The notes beneath the pieces are model-generated. The model was not told the origin of the DNA, made no database searches, and was given only the letters and a program-made list of their open reading frames with translations. Positions 46,410-56,021 of a DNA stretch of 64,000 nt are shown piece by piece. The stretch lies in the NCBI RefSeq assembly GCF_036017915.1, contig NZ_CP107929.1, positions 4,406,001-4,470,000 of the forward strand. Direction: 5' to 3'. Made by a program: the position numbers and the translations under genes. Origin of the DNA: Micromonospora sp. NBC_00421 (GTDB lineage: Bacteria; Actinomycetota; Actinomycetes; Mycobacteriales; Micromonosporaceae). Position 1 is the first letter of the stretch. Every line of letters starts with the position of its first letter.

Positions 46410-46900
46410 GGCAGCTCTCCTCCAGGCAGGGGTGCACTTTTGCATTGATCAAGGTCAGGGTCCAGGAATTGATCTTGACAACGCCACCCTCAAACAGCGC
46501 GCCCCTTTCACTGATTCAGCCAACACCGATCGATGACCATTGTCACGAAGCCGCAGAAGACTATGTCAGGTCTCGACCAGAAACCGGTCCGAGCATTGCC
46601 AACAATGACCGTGATCGACCAATAAAAGGGGTGGCCCGAGCGTTGTAGATGGCACTATGTCAGGTCCAGTCTTGCGGCCGTCACGACTGGGACCGAAACT
46701 TACGACGCCCGAGCGAATCACGGCACGCCCCGCCCGCCACCACAGCCCGGACTCGCCGCCCGGCACGATGCCGAGTCCACGACGACACGTCCCGCACCTC
46801 GTGATCTCCACAGCAGTTCCGATTCCGCGTCACCCTCGCGAACCAAGGTTCTCTTTCCCTCCGGCCCGACGGCCGAGCCCACCGAGGAGATGAGCACGCC
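46410..46900. promoter_or_regulatory. Divergent promoter region between the two P450 genes
   Basis: A 491-base non-coding stretch that is visibly more AT-rich than its surroundings (for example around 46440-46480 and 46590-46630). It must drive at least the minus-strand P450 (and perhaps the PKS operon) and the plus-strand P450-aminotransferase pair. A 13-base direct repeat lies inside it. TTGCCA at about 46597 followed by AATAAA some 19 bases later is a possible weak plus-strand promoter. No assignment is firm. Confidence 0.6.
46560..46666 (+). repeat. 13-base direct repeat, possible operator
   Basis: ACTATGTCAGGTC occurs at 46560-46572 and again at 46654-46666, 94 bases apart (start to start), within the divergent promoter region. 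Perfect 13-mers recurring in a 0.5-kb intergenic region are unlikely by chance and could be sites for a pathway regulator. The regulator itself is not in the window. Confidence 0.5.
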
Positions 46901-48133
46901 ATGACGCAGACCCCGAACGCTCCGGCGGGACCGATCGACCTGCCCAAGGGCGCTGACGCCCAGGGGCTGTTGGACTGGTTCGCGTACATGCGGAAGAACT
47001 GGCCCGTGTCCTGGGACGAGACCCGCCAGGCCTGGCACGTGTTCTCCTACCGGGACTACCAGACCGTCACCACGAACCCGCTGATCTTCTCCTCGGACTT
47101 CACCTCGGTCTTTCCCGTACCGTCGGAGCTGGCCCTGCTGATGGGCCCCGGCACCATCGGCGGCATCGACCCACCGCGGCACGCGCCGCTACGCAAGCTG
47201 GTGAGCCAGGCCTTCACCCCCCGCCGGATCGCCCAACTGGAGCTGCGGATCGGGCAGATCACCGCCGACGTGCTGGACCGGGTACGCGACCAGGACACGA
47301 TCGACATCGCCAGCGACCTCGCGTACCCGCTACCGGTGACGGTCATCGCCGAGTTGCTCGGCATTCCGACCGAGGACCACGAGAAGTTCCGCGACTGGGT
47401 GGACATCATCCTCAGCAACGAGGGCCTGGAGTACCCCAACCTGCCCGACGACTTCACCGAGACGGTGGGGCCGGCCATCGAGGAGTGGTCCGAGTTCCTG
47501 TACGCGCAGATCGCCCAGAAGCGTGCCGCACCGAAGGACGACCTGATCAGCGGCCTCTGTGAGGCGGAGGTCGACGGGCGTAAGCTGACCGACGAGGAAG
47601 TCGTCAACATCGTCGCGCTGCTGCTCACCGCCGGGCACATCTCCAGCGCCACGCTGCTCAGCAACCTGTTCCTGGTGCTGGAGGAGCACCCGGAGGCACA
47701 GGCGGCGGCACGCGCGGACCGCAGTCTCGTGCCGGCCGTCATCGAGGAGACGCTGCGCTACCGGTCCCCGTTCAACTGCATCTTCCGAATTCTGAACGAG
47801 GACACCGACATCTTCGGCCACCCCATGCGCAAGGGCCAGATGGTCATCGCCTGGATCGCCTCCGCGAACCGCGACACCGAGGTGTTCACGGACCCGGACG
47901 CCTTCGACATCCGACGCGAGTCCAACAAGCACCTGGCGTTCGGCCACGGCATCCACCACTGCCTGGGCGCGTTCCTGGCACGGCTGGAGGCGAAGGTCTT
48001 CCTCAACCAGACACTCGACCAGTTCACCGAGTTCCGGATCGACCATGACGGGGTCGAGTTCTACGACGCCGACCAGCTCACCGCACGACGACTCCCCGTC
48101 CAGGTAGTGCGCGACGGACAGCATCCGAGGTGA
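46901..48133 (+). CDS. Cytochrome P450, macrolide tailoring (second)
   Basis: A 410-residue P450 with haem loop FGHGIHHCLG (Cys near residue 353) and K-helix EETLR. The I-helix reads TAGHISSAT: the usual acidic residue of the AGx(D/E)T motif is Ile and the Thr is Ser, so proton delivery may work differently from standard P450s. The N-terminal PKGADAQGLLDWFAYMRKNWP and the long FSSDFTSVFP region distinguish it from the other P450 here. In a rosamicin-type pathway the remaining oxidation is the multistep C20 hydroxylation/formylation, so that role is proposed by elimination only. ATG at 46901 has GAGGAG about 12 bases upstream. Its stop overlaps the aminotransferase start (GTGA), so both form one plus-strand operon. 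Confidence 0.9.
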   Translation: MTQTPNAPAGPIDLPKGADAQGLLDWFAYMRKNWPVSWDETRQAWHVFSYRDYQTVTTNPLIFSSDFTSVFPVPSELALLMGPGTIGGIDPPRHAPLRKLVSQAFTPRRIAQLELRIGQITADVLDRVRDQDTIDIASDLAYPLPVTVIAELLGIPTEDHEKFRDWVDIILSNEGLEYPNLPDDFTETVGPAIEEWSEFLYAQIAQKRAAPKDDLISGLCEAEVDGRKLTDEEVVNIVALLLTAGHISSATLLSNLFLVLEEHPEAQAAARADRSLVPAVIEETLRYRSPFNCIFRILNEDTDIFGHPMRKGQMVIAWIASANRDTEVFTDPDAFDIRRESNKHLAFGHGIHHCLGAFLARLEAKVFLNQTLDQFTEFRIDHDGVEFYDADQLTARRLPVQVVRDGQHPR

Positions 48134-49272
48134 GGGCAGTCGTTCCCTTCCTGGATCTGAACGCCGGCAACGACGAGGTACGGGCCGACCTGGACGCCGC
48201 GTACGCCCGGGTGTCCGCCTCCGGCTGGTACCTGCTCGGGCCGGAACTGGACGCGTTCGAGGCGGAGTTCGCCGCGTACTGCTCGGCGCGCCACTGCGTC
48301 GGGGTGGGCAACGGACTGGACGCCCTGGTGCTGGCCCTGCGGGCGCTGGACGTCGGCCCCGGCGACGAGGTGATCGTGCCGGCGCACACGTTCATCGCGA
48401 CCTGGCTGGCGGTCTCGGCCACCGGGGCCCGGCCGGTGCCGGTGGAGCCCGACGAACGCACCTACGGCATCTGCCCGGACAGATTGGCCGCGGCGTTCAC
48501 CCCCAGGGTCAAGGCGGTCCTCGTCGTGCACCTGTACGGGCACCCGGTCGACCTGGACCCGGTACGGGCGGTCGCCGACCGGCACGGCGTACCCGTGGTG
48601 GAGGACGCGGCGCAGGCGCACGGTGCCGCCTACCGGGGACGGCCCGTCGGTGCCGGCGGCGTCGTCGCCTTCAGCTTCTATCCGGCGAAGAACCTCGGCG
48701 CGCTCGGCGACGGTGGGGCCGTCGTCACCGACGACCACCGGGTCGCCGAGCGGGTCCGGCTGCTGCGTAACTACGGCTCGGTCCGGAAGTACGACCACCA
48801 GGTGCAGGGCTACAACTCGCGGCTGGACGAGTTCCAGGCCGCGGTGCTGCGGGCCAAGCTGCCCCGCCTCGACGAGTGGACCGAGCGGCGGGCCCGGGTC
48901 GCCCGACGTTACACGGAGGCGCTGGCCGGTCTACCGGATCTCGTCCCGCCCTCCGTCGCGCCCTGGGCGACGTCCGCGTGGCACCTGTACGTGGTACGCA
49001 CCCCGCACCGCGAGGCGCTGCGGGCCCGGCTGGCCGCCGCCGGGGTGGCGACGCTTGTGCACTACCCGGTCCCGGTGCACCGTTCCGGGGCGTACCGGGA
49101 CACCGAGGACGTGCGTCGGGCCGGGCCGCTGCCGATCAGCGAGCGGCTGGCCGAGGAGGTCCTGAGTCTGCCGATCGGTCCTCACCTGCCCGACGAGGGC
49201 GTCGACACGGTGGTGGCTGCCCTGCGCGACATCATGGCCGACCTCCACGGCGCTGGGCACCTTCCCCGGTGA
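48130..49272 (+). CDS. dTDP-3-keto-sugar 3-aminotransferase (TylB/DesV type)
   Basis: A 380-residue PLP-dependent aminotransferase of the DegT/DnrJ/EryC1 family. Lys187 in SFYPAKNLG is the Schiff-base lysine and Asp159 in VVEDAAQAHGA should hold the PLP ring nitrogen. Other family marks are VPFLDL at the N-terminus, GPGDEVIVPAHTFIA, HLYGHPVDLD and LSLPIGPHL near the end. It should install the 3-amino group on the dTDP-keto-deoxysugar that the methyltransferase at 653-1375 later dimethylates; TylB and DesV differ only in the 4-hydroxy/4-deoxy state of the substrate, which I cannot decide. GTG at 48130 overlaps the P450 stop by four bases; no strong ribosome-binding site is seen, consistent with translational coupling. 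It converges on the ABC-F gene. Confidence 0.93.
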   Translation: MRAVVPFLDLNAGNDEVRADLDAAYARVSASGWYLLGPELDAFEAEFAAYCSARHCVGVGNGLDALVLALRALDVGPGDEVIVPAHTFIATWLAVSATGARPVPVEPDERTYGICPDRLAAAFTPRVKAVLVVHLYGHPVDLDPVRAVADRHGVPVVEDAAQAHGAAYRGRPVGAGGVVAFSFYPAKNLGALGDGGAVVTDDHRVAERVRLLRNYGSVRKYDHQVQGYNSRLDEFQAAVLRAKLPRLDEWTERRARVARRYTEALAGLPDLVPPSVAPWATSAWHLYVVRTPHREALRARLAAAGVATLVHYPVPVHRSGAYRDTEDVRRAGPLPISERLAEEVLSLPIGPHLPDEGVDTVVAALRDIMADLHGAGHLPR

Positions 49273-49285
49273 GATCCGCACCGCC

Positions 49286-49317
49286 CCGGGCGTGACCAGG
49301 GGATCCCGGGCGGATCG

Positions 49318-49327
<10 letters not shown>
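49286..49327. terminator. Bidirectional hairpin between convergent genes
   Basis: CCGGGCGTGAC at 49286-49296 pairs perfectly with GTCACGCCCGG at 49317-49327, giving an 11-bp stem; the loop contains a nested GATCC...GGATC stem. It sits between the aminotransferase stop (49272) and the ABC-F stop (49318-49320), overlapping the latter. There is no T-run, as is common for actinomycete hairpins. Confidence 0.7.
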
Positions 49328-50994
<1,667 letters not shown>

Positions 50995-51240
50995 TGGCAC
51001 GTCGGAAACGGTCACGGACCGGAACCGCCTGAAGGAGGCTCCTCGCACCAATGTCCGTTTTCCACCCCAGTCAACCATGTGAGCGTCCGCCCCGCCCCCG
51101 CACCGGCCCGGAACACCGGTCGCCACCGTCCCACGCCGCACCGTTGGACGTCCCAACCACCGAACGACACCTTGACGTACATCGATTTGTAGCGACATCG
51201 TCCATACATGGTGGACGCGAGTCCCGGCTCGTTGTTCCGT
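50995..51240 (-). promoter_or_regulatory. Long leader of the ABC-F gene, possible attenuator
   Basis: The 5' region on the minus strand contains a 65-codon reading frame (ATG at 51209 to TGA at 51012) whose stop overlaps an in-frame GTG of the ABC-F gene (GTGA at 51015-51012). A perfect AGGAGGCTCCT palindrome (about 51033-51043) lies just upstream of the start region and could sequester an AGGAG. The leader peptide is rich in Arg. Macrolide resistance genes are often controlled by ribosome stalling on leader peptides; here that is only suggested. A TACA-TCGATT-TGTA inverted element lies at about 51178-51191. Confidence 0.4.
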
Positions 51241-51376
51241 CACATGTCGCCGGCCGTCGTGGTCACGGCCACGATCAGACTCCCGTCGGCGGGTTCATCG
51301 CCAGCAACACCGCGCCACCGCGCTTCGCGCTCAACGGCGCGTCCTGTGCCACCGCCTGACGAGAGAGGAGCAGCCT

Positions 51377-52489
51377 GTGTACGGGGGCTCTCTGTTCCGC
51401 CGCCTGTGGCCGGCCTTGGTGGCCGCCGCCACCCTGCCGGTCACGGTGCTGGGTGTGGGTCTGGTAACCACACCCGCGGCCGGTGCCGACACCGTGTCGA
51501 CGCTGGCCAGCACCGTTCCGCCATCGACCCCGCCCGTCACACCGGCGCCACCGGCCCCGCCCACGCTACTCAGGGCCACCCAGGTGACCTCCACGTCGGT
51601 CACCCTGAGCTGGACCGCCGCCGTCCCCGGCTGCTGCGACATCACCGGATACACGATCGGTTACTTCCAGGCGTTCTACGACCTGGGGGAAACCGCCCGG
51701 GTCGGCAACGTCACCACGGCCACGATCACCCTCAAGCCGGCCACGCAGTATCGCTTCTACGTGCAGGCCAGTGACTCGGGCGGGCACAGTTCACCGTCGT
51801 CGAACCCACTCACCATCGTCACCCCGGCGACCGACGCCGGCCCCGACACCGTGCCGCCGAGCGCCCCGGGGACGCTGACCGTCAGCGACGTGACCGCCAC
51901 GTCCGCCACGCTGAACTGGACGCCTTCGACGGACAACGTCGCAGTGACCGGCTACAACGTCTACCGCTGGGACGGTGTCTTCGTCTCGACGCTGGTGGCC
52001 ACCGTGCCGGGCACCAGCCACACGCTGTCACTCGCGCCGTCCGTGCCCAACCGCTACTACGTACGGGCCCGGGACGCGGCAGGCAACGTGTCGATCGCGA
52101 CAAACGACGTCCGGATCGACCCGCCGACCGGCCCGACCACCTCGCCCCCTGGCCCCACCACCTCACCGCCCGGCCCCACCTGCGCGGTGACCTACCAGAA
52201 GCAGTCGGAATGGCCCGGCGGATTCGTCGCCAACGTCACGGTCAAGAACACCGCCACGACCGCCGTCACCGGCTGGACCCTGGCCTTCACGTTCCCGGGC
52301 GACCAGCGGATCACCACGCTCTGGAGCGCCACCTACACCCAGTCCGGCTCCGCCGTCACGATCCGCAACGCCGGCTGGAACGGCACCATCGCGGCCGGTG
52401 CCAGCGTCTCGTTCGGCTTCCAGGCCACGTGGAGCGGCAGCAACGCGACCCCCACCAACTTCTCCCTGAACGACACCCCCTGCCGATGA
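51377..52489 (+). CDS. Secreted protein with two FnIII domains and a family 2 carbohydrate-binding module
   Basis: A 370-residue exported protein. Residues 1-37 form a signal peptide (basic RRLW, hydrophobic core, cleavage after AAGA). A Pro-rich spacer is followed by two fibronectin type III domains (about 62-150 and 160-247), a Pro/Thr linker with a repeated TSPPGPT unit, and a C-terminal CBM2 (about 268-370) with flanking cysteines and the Trp residues of the cellulose/chitin-binding face (SEWPGG, GWTLAF, NAGWNG). No catalytic domain is present, so it is probably an accessory polysaccharide-binding protein. GTG at 51377 has GAGAGGAG six bases upstream. It has no obvious role in macrolide synthesis and marks the right border of the cluster. 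Confidence 0.88.
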   Translation: MYGGSLFRRLWPALVAAATLPVTVLGVGLVTTPAAGADTVSTLASTVPPSTPPVTPAPPAPPTLLRATQVTSTSVTLSWTAAVPGCCDITGYTIGYFQAFYDLGETARVGNVTTATITLKPATQYRFYVQASDSGGHSSPSSNPLTIVTPATDAGPDTVPPSAPGTLTVSDVTATSATLNWTPSTDNVAVTGYNVYRWDGVFVSTLVATVPGTSHTLSLAPSVPNRYYVRARDAAGNVSIATNDVRIDPPTGPTTSPPGPTTSPPGPTCAVTYQKQSEWPGGFVANVTVKNTATTAVTGWTLAFTFPGDQRITTLWSATYTQSGSAVTIRNAGWNGTIAAGASVSFGFQATWSGSNATPTNFSLNDTPCR

Positions 52490-52490
52490 G

Positions 52491-52535
52491 GAACGGCCCC
52501 CTGCTACCGCTTTCCGGGCGGCAGGGGGTTCTTCC
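52491..52535 (+). terminator. Hairpin terminator after the CBM2 gene
   Basis: CCCCCTGC (52497-52504) pairs with GCAGGGGG (52521-52528), extended by GAAC/GTTC across a two-base bulge and followed by TTCTTCC. It begins two bases after the stop codon. Confidence 0.7.
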
Positions 52536-52669
52536 TCACCTCCGGGCCGCTCGTGGGTTCCTCAGGGGCTACCGGGCCCCGCGCCGACGACGCGCGCGCT
52601 CGAACTCCGCGACCTCCGACACCCAGGGACCATGCTGTTCGAGTACGGGCGATCCGGGCGCGGGGCGGC

Positions 52670-53110
52670 TCAGCCGATCCGCTCGGCCAGCGAGACGACG
52701 ATCCCCTCCGGCCCCCGGACGTAGGCCATCCGCCACGCGCCCTCGTACTCGCCGATGCCACCGACCAGTCCGTAACCCTCGCCTGCGGCCCAGTCGACGA
52801 CCGCCCGCACGTCGTCGACCTCGAACGACACGTTACGCAATCCCAACTCGTTGGCCATGGCCGCCGGCGAGCCCGGCACGGCATCCGGCCGGACGAATCT
52901 CGCAAGCTCCAGACGGGCACCACCGTCGGGCGACCTCAACATGACGATCTCGGTACGGGAGTCGGGAATGCCGCACACCGTCTCCAGGAACTCCCCCTCG
53001 ACGAACGCCCTCCCCTCGACCTCCAGGCCGAGCGCCACGAAGAAGGCCGTCACGACATCAAGATCCGCCACCGTGATGCCGACGTGGTCGAAGCGTCGCA
53101 CATGTGCCAT
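52670..53110 (-). CDS. VOC-superfamily (glyoxalase/dioxygenase-like) protein
   Basis: A 146-residue single-chain protein with the paired beta-alpha-beta-beta-beta fold of the VOC family. RFDHVGITVADLD at the N-terminus and LGLRNVSFEVDDV in the second half mark the two modules; potential metal ligands are the His near residue 9, Glu near 68 and a Glu near the C-terminus. Proteins like this act as lyases, isomerases, dioxygenases or drug-binding proteins, and nothing here fixes the substrate. ATG at 53110 has only a weak G-rich upstream sequence. It lies 111 bases after another minus-strand small enzyme and may be co-transcribed with it. Confidence 0.8.
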   Translation of the reverse strand: MAHVRRFDHVGITVADLDVVTAFFVALGLEVEGRAFVEGEFLETVCGIPDSRTEIVMLRSPDGGARLELARFVRPDAVPGSPAAMANELGLRNVSFEVDDVRAVVDWAAGEGYGLVGGIGEYEGAWRMAYVRGPEGIVVSLAERIG

Positions 53111-53221
53111 GGACCGTGCCCCCGTCGTATCGATCAGGCTTCCGTCCCGCTGACGCTACCCGCCCCGACCGCCGGTGATCTGCGACGCGCGGTCCACGAC
53201 AGGAGCGGAGCCAGCCTCCAC

Positions 53222-53629
53222 CTACGGAGCGGGTTCCAGCACGACGACGGGGATCTGGCGGGCGGTCTTCCGCTCGTAGTCGGCGAAACCCGGGTACGCG
53301 GCCTTCTGCGCGTCCCAGATCCCTTCCCGCTCCTCCCCGGCGGCGACCCTGGCGACCAACTCGACCGTGTCCGTACCGATCTCCGCTCGGACATGCGGAT
53401 GGACGAGCAGGTTGTGGTACCAGTCGGGATTGGTGGGCGCACCGGCCTTGGAAGCGAACACGGCGTAGCCGCCGTCCACCTCCTGGTACATCATCGGGTT
53501 CACCCGGGGCTGACCGCTCCTGGCACCGACGGTGTGCAACAGCAGCAGCGGGGCACCGGCGAACTGGCCACCCACCTGTCCACCGTTCGCGCGGAACTCG
53601 GAAATGATCTTGTCGTTCCAGTCACTCAT
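53222..53629 (-). CDS. Deazaflavin (F420)-dependent nitroreductase-family protein
   Basis: A 135-residue protein of the Ddn-like split beta-barrel family, which uses reduced F420 to reduce quinones or nitro compounds. Family marks are LLLLHTVGARSGQPRVNPM (about residues 28-46), NPDWYHNLLVHPHV (about 67-80) and the C-terminal YERKTARQIPVVVLEP. Length is normal for the single-domain members. ATG at 53629 has AGGAG nine bases upstream. No link to the macrolide pathway is evident. Confidence 0.85.
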   Translation of the reverse strand: MSDWNDKIISEFRANGGQVGGQFAGAPLLLLHTVGARSGQPRVNPMMYQEVDGGYAVFASKAGAPTNPDWYHNLLVHPHVRAEIGTDTVELVARVAAGEEREGIWDAQKAAYPGFADYERKTARQIPVVVLEPAP

Positions 53630-54588
53630 CGACTACTCCTCGCCCCGAACGGCCGCTTTCCGTACCGCCATCCTGCCAGCTCCCGCCAGGACGAGACGAC
53701 CAGAGCTTCGACAGCGTCAGGAAGCCCGGAGCTACTTTGACGTCCGTCAAGCTCGACCGTCGCTGCCGAGAGTGCATTGCTGGCTCTGCGAAGCGGCACG
53801 CGAACGCCTTCCGGTAGCCGTTGCCGGGTGAAGGAACAAAGGCCGGTGCACCCAGATGCCGCGCTCCACCGCACGCGTACCCCTTGGATGACGATCACGC
53901 CCTAACCATGGCCCGCTGACCGCACGCCTCGCCAGCCGATATCCGCCATGCCTCGAAACGCCCGCTCCGCGTCGTCACGGTCGGCCGCACAGGGCGCTCG
54001 GCTACTGTGCCACGCGTGCCCGTGGCCGTGGACCTGGCGAGTCCGGCTCCGCGCCGGGAAGCACTCCGGATGGTGGACGTCGGTGACCCCGTCCCCACCA
54101 CAGGATGCTGCGGGAGATTCTGGGTGCAGGTGTCGCCGTTGCGCGGATGGGCCAGGAGGAGTAGGGCCTGTCGGCCTGGGTTCAGTCGCCGCCAGCGGGA
54201 TCGGCGCTGCAGGCGGTGGGCGCGGCTGCGGTCGGCGAGGTGGTTCAGGGTCCGGTTGGACAACGGGATCGTGGCGGGTAGGACAGCATGGCGACACTCC
54301 CGGTCGGGGGCATCGGGCTTTGGTCGATCTGCTGTCCTACCTGGAGCCTCGCGCCCGTCGATCACCTGGTCCGCCACACCCGCCGAGCTGCAAGATCAGC
54401 TTGAAAGGCTCATTGGATGGAAGACCGTCCGCTGATGCGGTACGCCGCCATTCGTCTGGCTCGACGACGAGATCGCCGACACCGATTGCCGGTGGGGCGC
54501 CACGCACCACCGGCTTCCCGCGTTGCTGCGCCGTGTCGTTCCGCAGCACGGGTCGACGGGCGCTGATCTCGACACCGTTCATCAGCAG
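53630..54588. other. Decayed, largely non-coding zone
   Basis: Nearly 1 kb without an intact gene. It contains an inverted repeat TTGACG-TC-CGTCAA at 53737-53750 (possible operator), a minus-strand transposase remnant and a plus-strand HAD-like remnant, both described separately. Other open frames here are short and look like chance reading frames. Confidence 0.55.
54110..54287 (-). pseudogene. Remnant of an IS5-type transposase N-terminus
   Basis: About 50 residues read ATIPLSNRTLNHLADRSRAH, then a basic QRRSRWRRLNPGRQALLLLAH, then RNGDTCT. These closely resemble the N-terminal helix-turn-helix segment of IS5-group transposases found widely in Streptomyces and Micromonospora, where the next residues should be an RLAAGFG-like turn. 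Here the similarity stops at about 54120 and no start codon lies in frame. A decayed insertion remnant, identified by recognition rather than alignment. Confidence 0.5.
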
Positions 54589-54597
54589 CTACGTAGT
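54445..54597 (+). pseudogene. Remnant of a HAD-like hypothetical protein
   Basis: A plus-strand stretch reads PPFVWLDDEIADTDCRWGAT, then HHRLPALLRRVVPQHG, then TGADLDTV. This resembles the C-terminal part of small HAD-domain proteins of actinomycetes (typically VWLDDEI...D, HH.PALL.RVDP..GLTDADF). No start codon or N-terminal half is seen, and the frame continues as antisense to the next gene. Probably a truncated gene. Confidence 0.35.
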
Positions 54598-55422
54598 GAT
54601 CCTGCCGAGCGCGCCGTAGCCGAGCTGCCGCGACGGCGTCTGGGCATCCACGTCCAGACCCGGGTCCGGACGCCAGTCCGCCATCAGGGTCACCCCCGGA
54701 TCAATCAGTTCCATACCTTCGAACCAGGACGCGAACGTCGCCTTGTCCCGCACGTGCAGGGCCGCACCGACCCCGGCTTGGTAGGCGGCGACCATTCGGT
54801 CTACCTGCGCTCTTGTTTCCGCGTCCACCGTGTCGGCGGTGAGGTGGGAGATCGCGAGGTAACTGCCAGGCGCCAGGGCGTCCCGGTACGCCGCGATGAG
54901 CCCCTTCGGATCATCCTCGTCGGAGATGAACACGAGCAGCCCACCCATGATGATCCCCACCGGCTGAGACAGATCGATCAACTCACGGATTGCTGGGTGC
55001 GCCCATACCTGCTCAGGGTGCCTCCCATCGGCTTCCGCCATGGCGGCGAGCGGCTCCTTCGCGAGGATTTCCTCGCCGTGGATGACGGTCGATGGGTCGT
55101 TGTCCACGTAAATCACCCGCGCGCGGGGGTTGAGGGCGTGCGCCACCTCGTGCGTGTTGTTGGCAGTCGGCAGACCCGCCGCGATGTCGATGAACTGCTC
55201 CACCCCCTGCGCCACCAGATACCGCACGGATCGGCGCAGCCAGTCCCGGTTACCGCGAGCCAGCAGGTCGACGCTGGGTAGCGTCAGCTTGATGCGCTCC
55301 GCTTTCTGCCGGTCGATGGCGAAGTTGTAGAGGCCTCCCAGATAGTAATCGTAAATCCGTGCGATATTGGCGTTTTCCAGGTCAGCTACCGCCCTATCCG
55401 GGCGGTTGGCGATTGCCGTCAT
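54589..55422 (-). CDS. DUF574 / S-adenosyl methyltransferase-family protein (PF04672)
   Basis: A 277-residue protein of the actinobacterial SAM-methyltransferase family formerly DUF574. The family signature ARIYDYYLGGLYNFAIDR lies near residues 21-38, followed by RRSVRYLVAQGVEQFIDIAAGLP and the nucleotide-binding RVIYVDNDPSTV segment. Members are numerous in actinomycetes, often next to helix-turn-helix regulators, and their substrates are unknown. ATG at 55422 is chosen because the protein then begins as relatives do and AAAGG lies eight bases upstream; the frame stays open 387 bases further upstream without a ribosome-binding site. The divergent stretch to its right carries a regulator remnant, in line with the usual pairing. 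Confidence 0.85.
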   Translation of the reverse strand: MTAIANRPDRAVADLENANIARIYDYYLGGLYNFAIDRQKAERIKLTLPSVDLLARGNRDWLRRSVRYLVAQGVEQFIDIAAGLPTANNTHEVAHALNPRARVIYVDNDPSTVIHGEEILAKEPLAAMAEADGRHPEQVWAHPAIRELIDLSQPVGIIMGGLLVFISDEDDPKGLIAAYRDALAPGSYLAISHLTADTVDAETRAQVDRMVAAYQAGVGAALHVRDKATFASWFEGMELIDPGVTLMADWRPDPGLDVDAQTPSRQLGYGALGRITT

Positions 55423-55748
55423 TCGAGCCCTTTCGGAGGTTTCTACGGCGCGGAACCGGCTCGCCGTTCCGCCACATGATAATCCGACAACCATGGACAT
55501 CGGAATGCTGCGTCCACCATGGATTCGACCGTGCGGACGTTGTGACGGCAGTCGCCGCTGGTGGTCGTTGCTGAACTTCGTGGTTGTCATGAGCCGATGG
55601 GCTCCATCCAGGGCCCTGACGCGCGGCGCACCCGGGAACCCAAGGTGCCGGGTCCTCCAAGCCGGGGCCTGGATTGGAGACGGCGTTGACAGGTCGGCTC
55701 CCCTCGGATCATGGCAGGATACGGCGGCATGACGAGGCTCCCGGCCGA

Positions 55749-55995
55749 GAGCAGAGCACCCGCGCCGCCGCGACGAGTCAGGACCCGGTCGCCGTCGCCG
55801 CGAGCGCACGGATCATGACCCACGCCCTGATGAGCAACAACCACGACGACCAGGCCGTGACCCTCGCCGCATCCGCAGCCGGCGTGCTCGACCGGGACAC
55901 CCGCCTCGCGTCGACCGACGCGGTCGCCGTGTACGGCGCCCTCGTCCTACGCGGTGCCGTCGCCGCAGCCCGCCGCGACGACCGGGACACCGCAT
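55749..55995 (+). pseudogene. C-terminal remnant of an XRE-type (HTH-TPR) regulator
   Basis: About 82 residues such as AASARIMTHALMSNNHDDQA, followed by AVTLAASAAGVLDRD and AVYGALVLRGAVAAARRDDR, resemble the TPR-like C-terminal part of large actinobacterial XRE regulators. The helix-turn-helix N-terminus and the last helices are missing. The remnant reads straight into the flavoprotein gene in the same frame. Identification rests on recognition of the repeat pattern. Confidence 0.4.
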
Positions 55996-56021
55996 TTCAC
56001 CCAGACAGCCGGGATCCCCCG

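Noticed and set aside
51208..51774. Plus-strand frame overlapping the CBM2 gene start
   Set aside because: Overlaps the well-supported signal peptide gene in another frame and has no domain.
53626..53898. Minus-strand 90-residue frame
   Set aside because: No family resemblance, no ribosome-binding site, and composition typical of non-coding shadow; it also overlaps the start of the nitroreductase-like gene.
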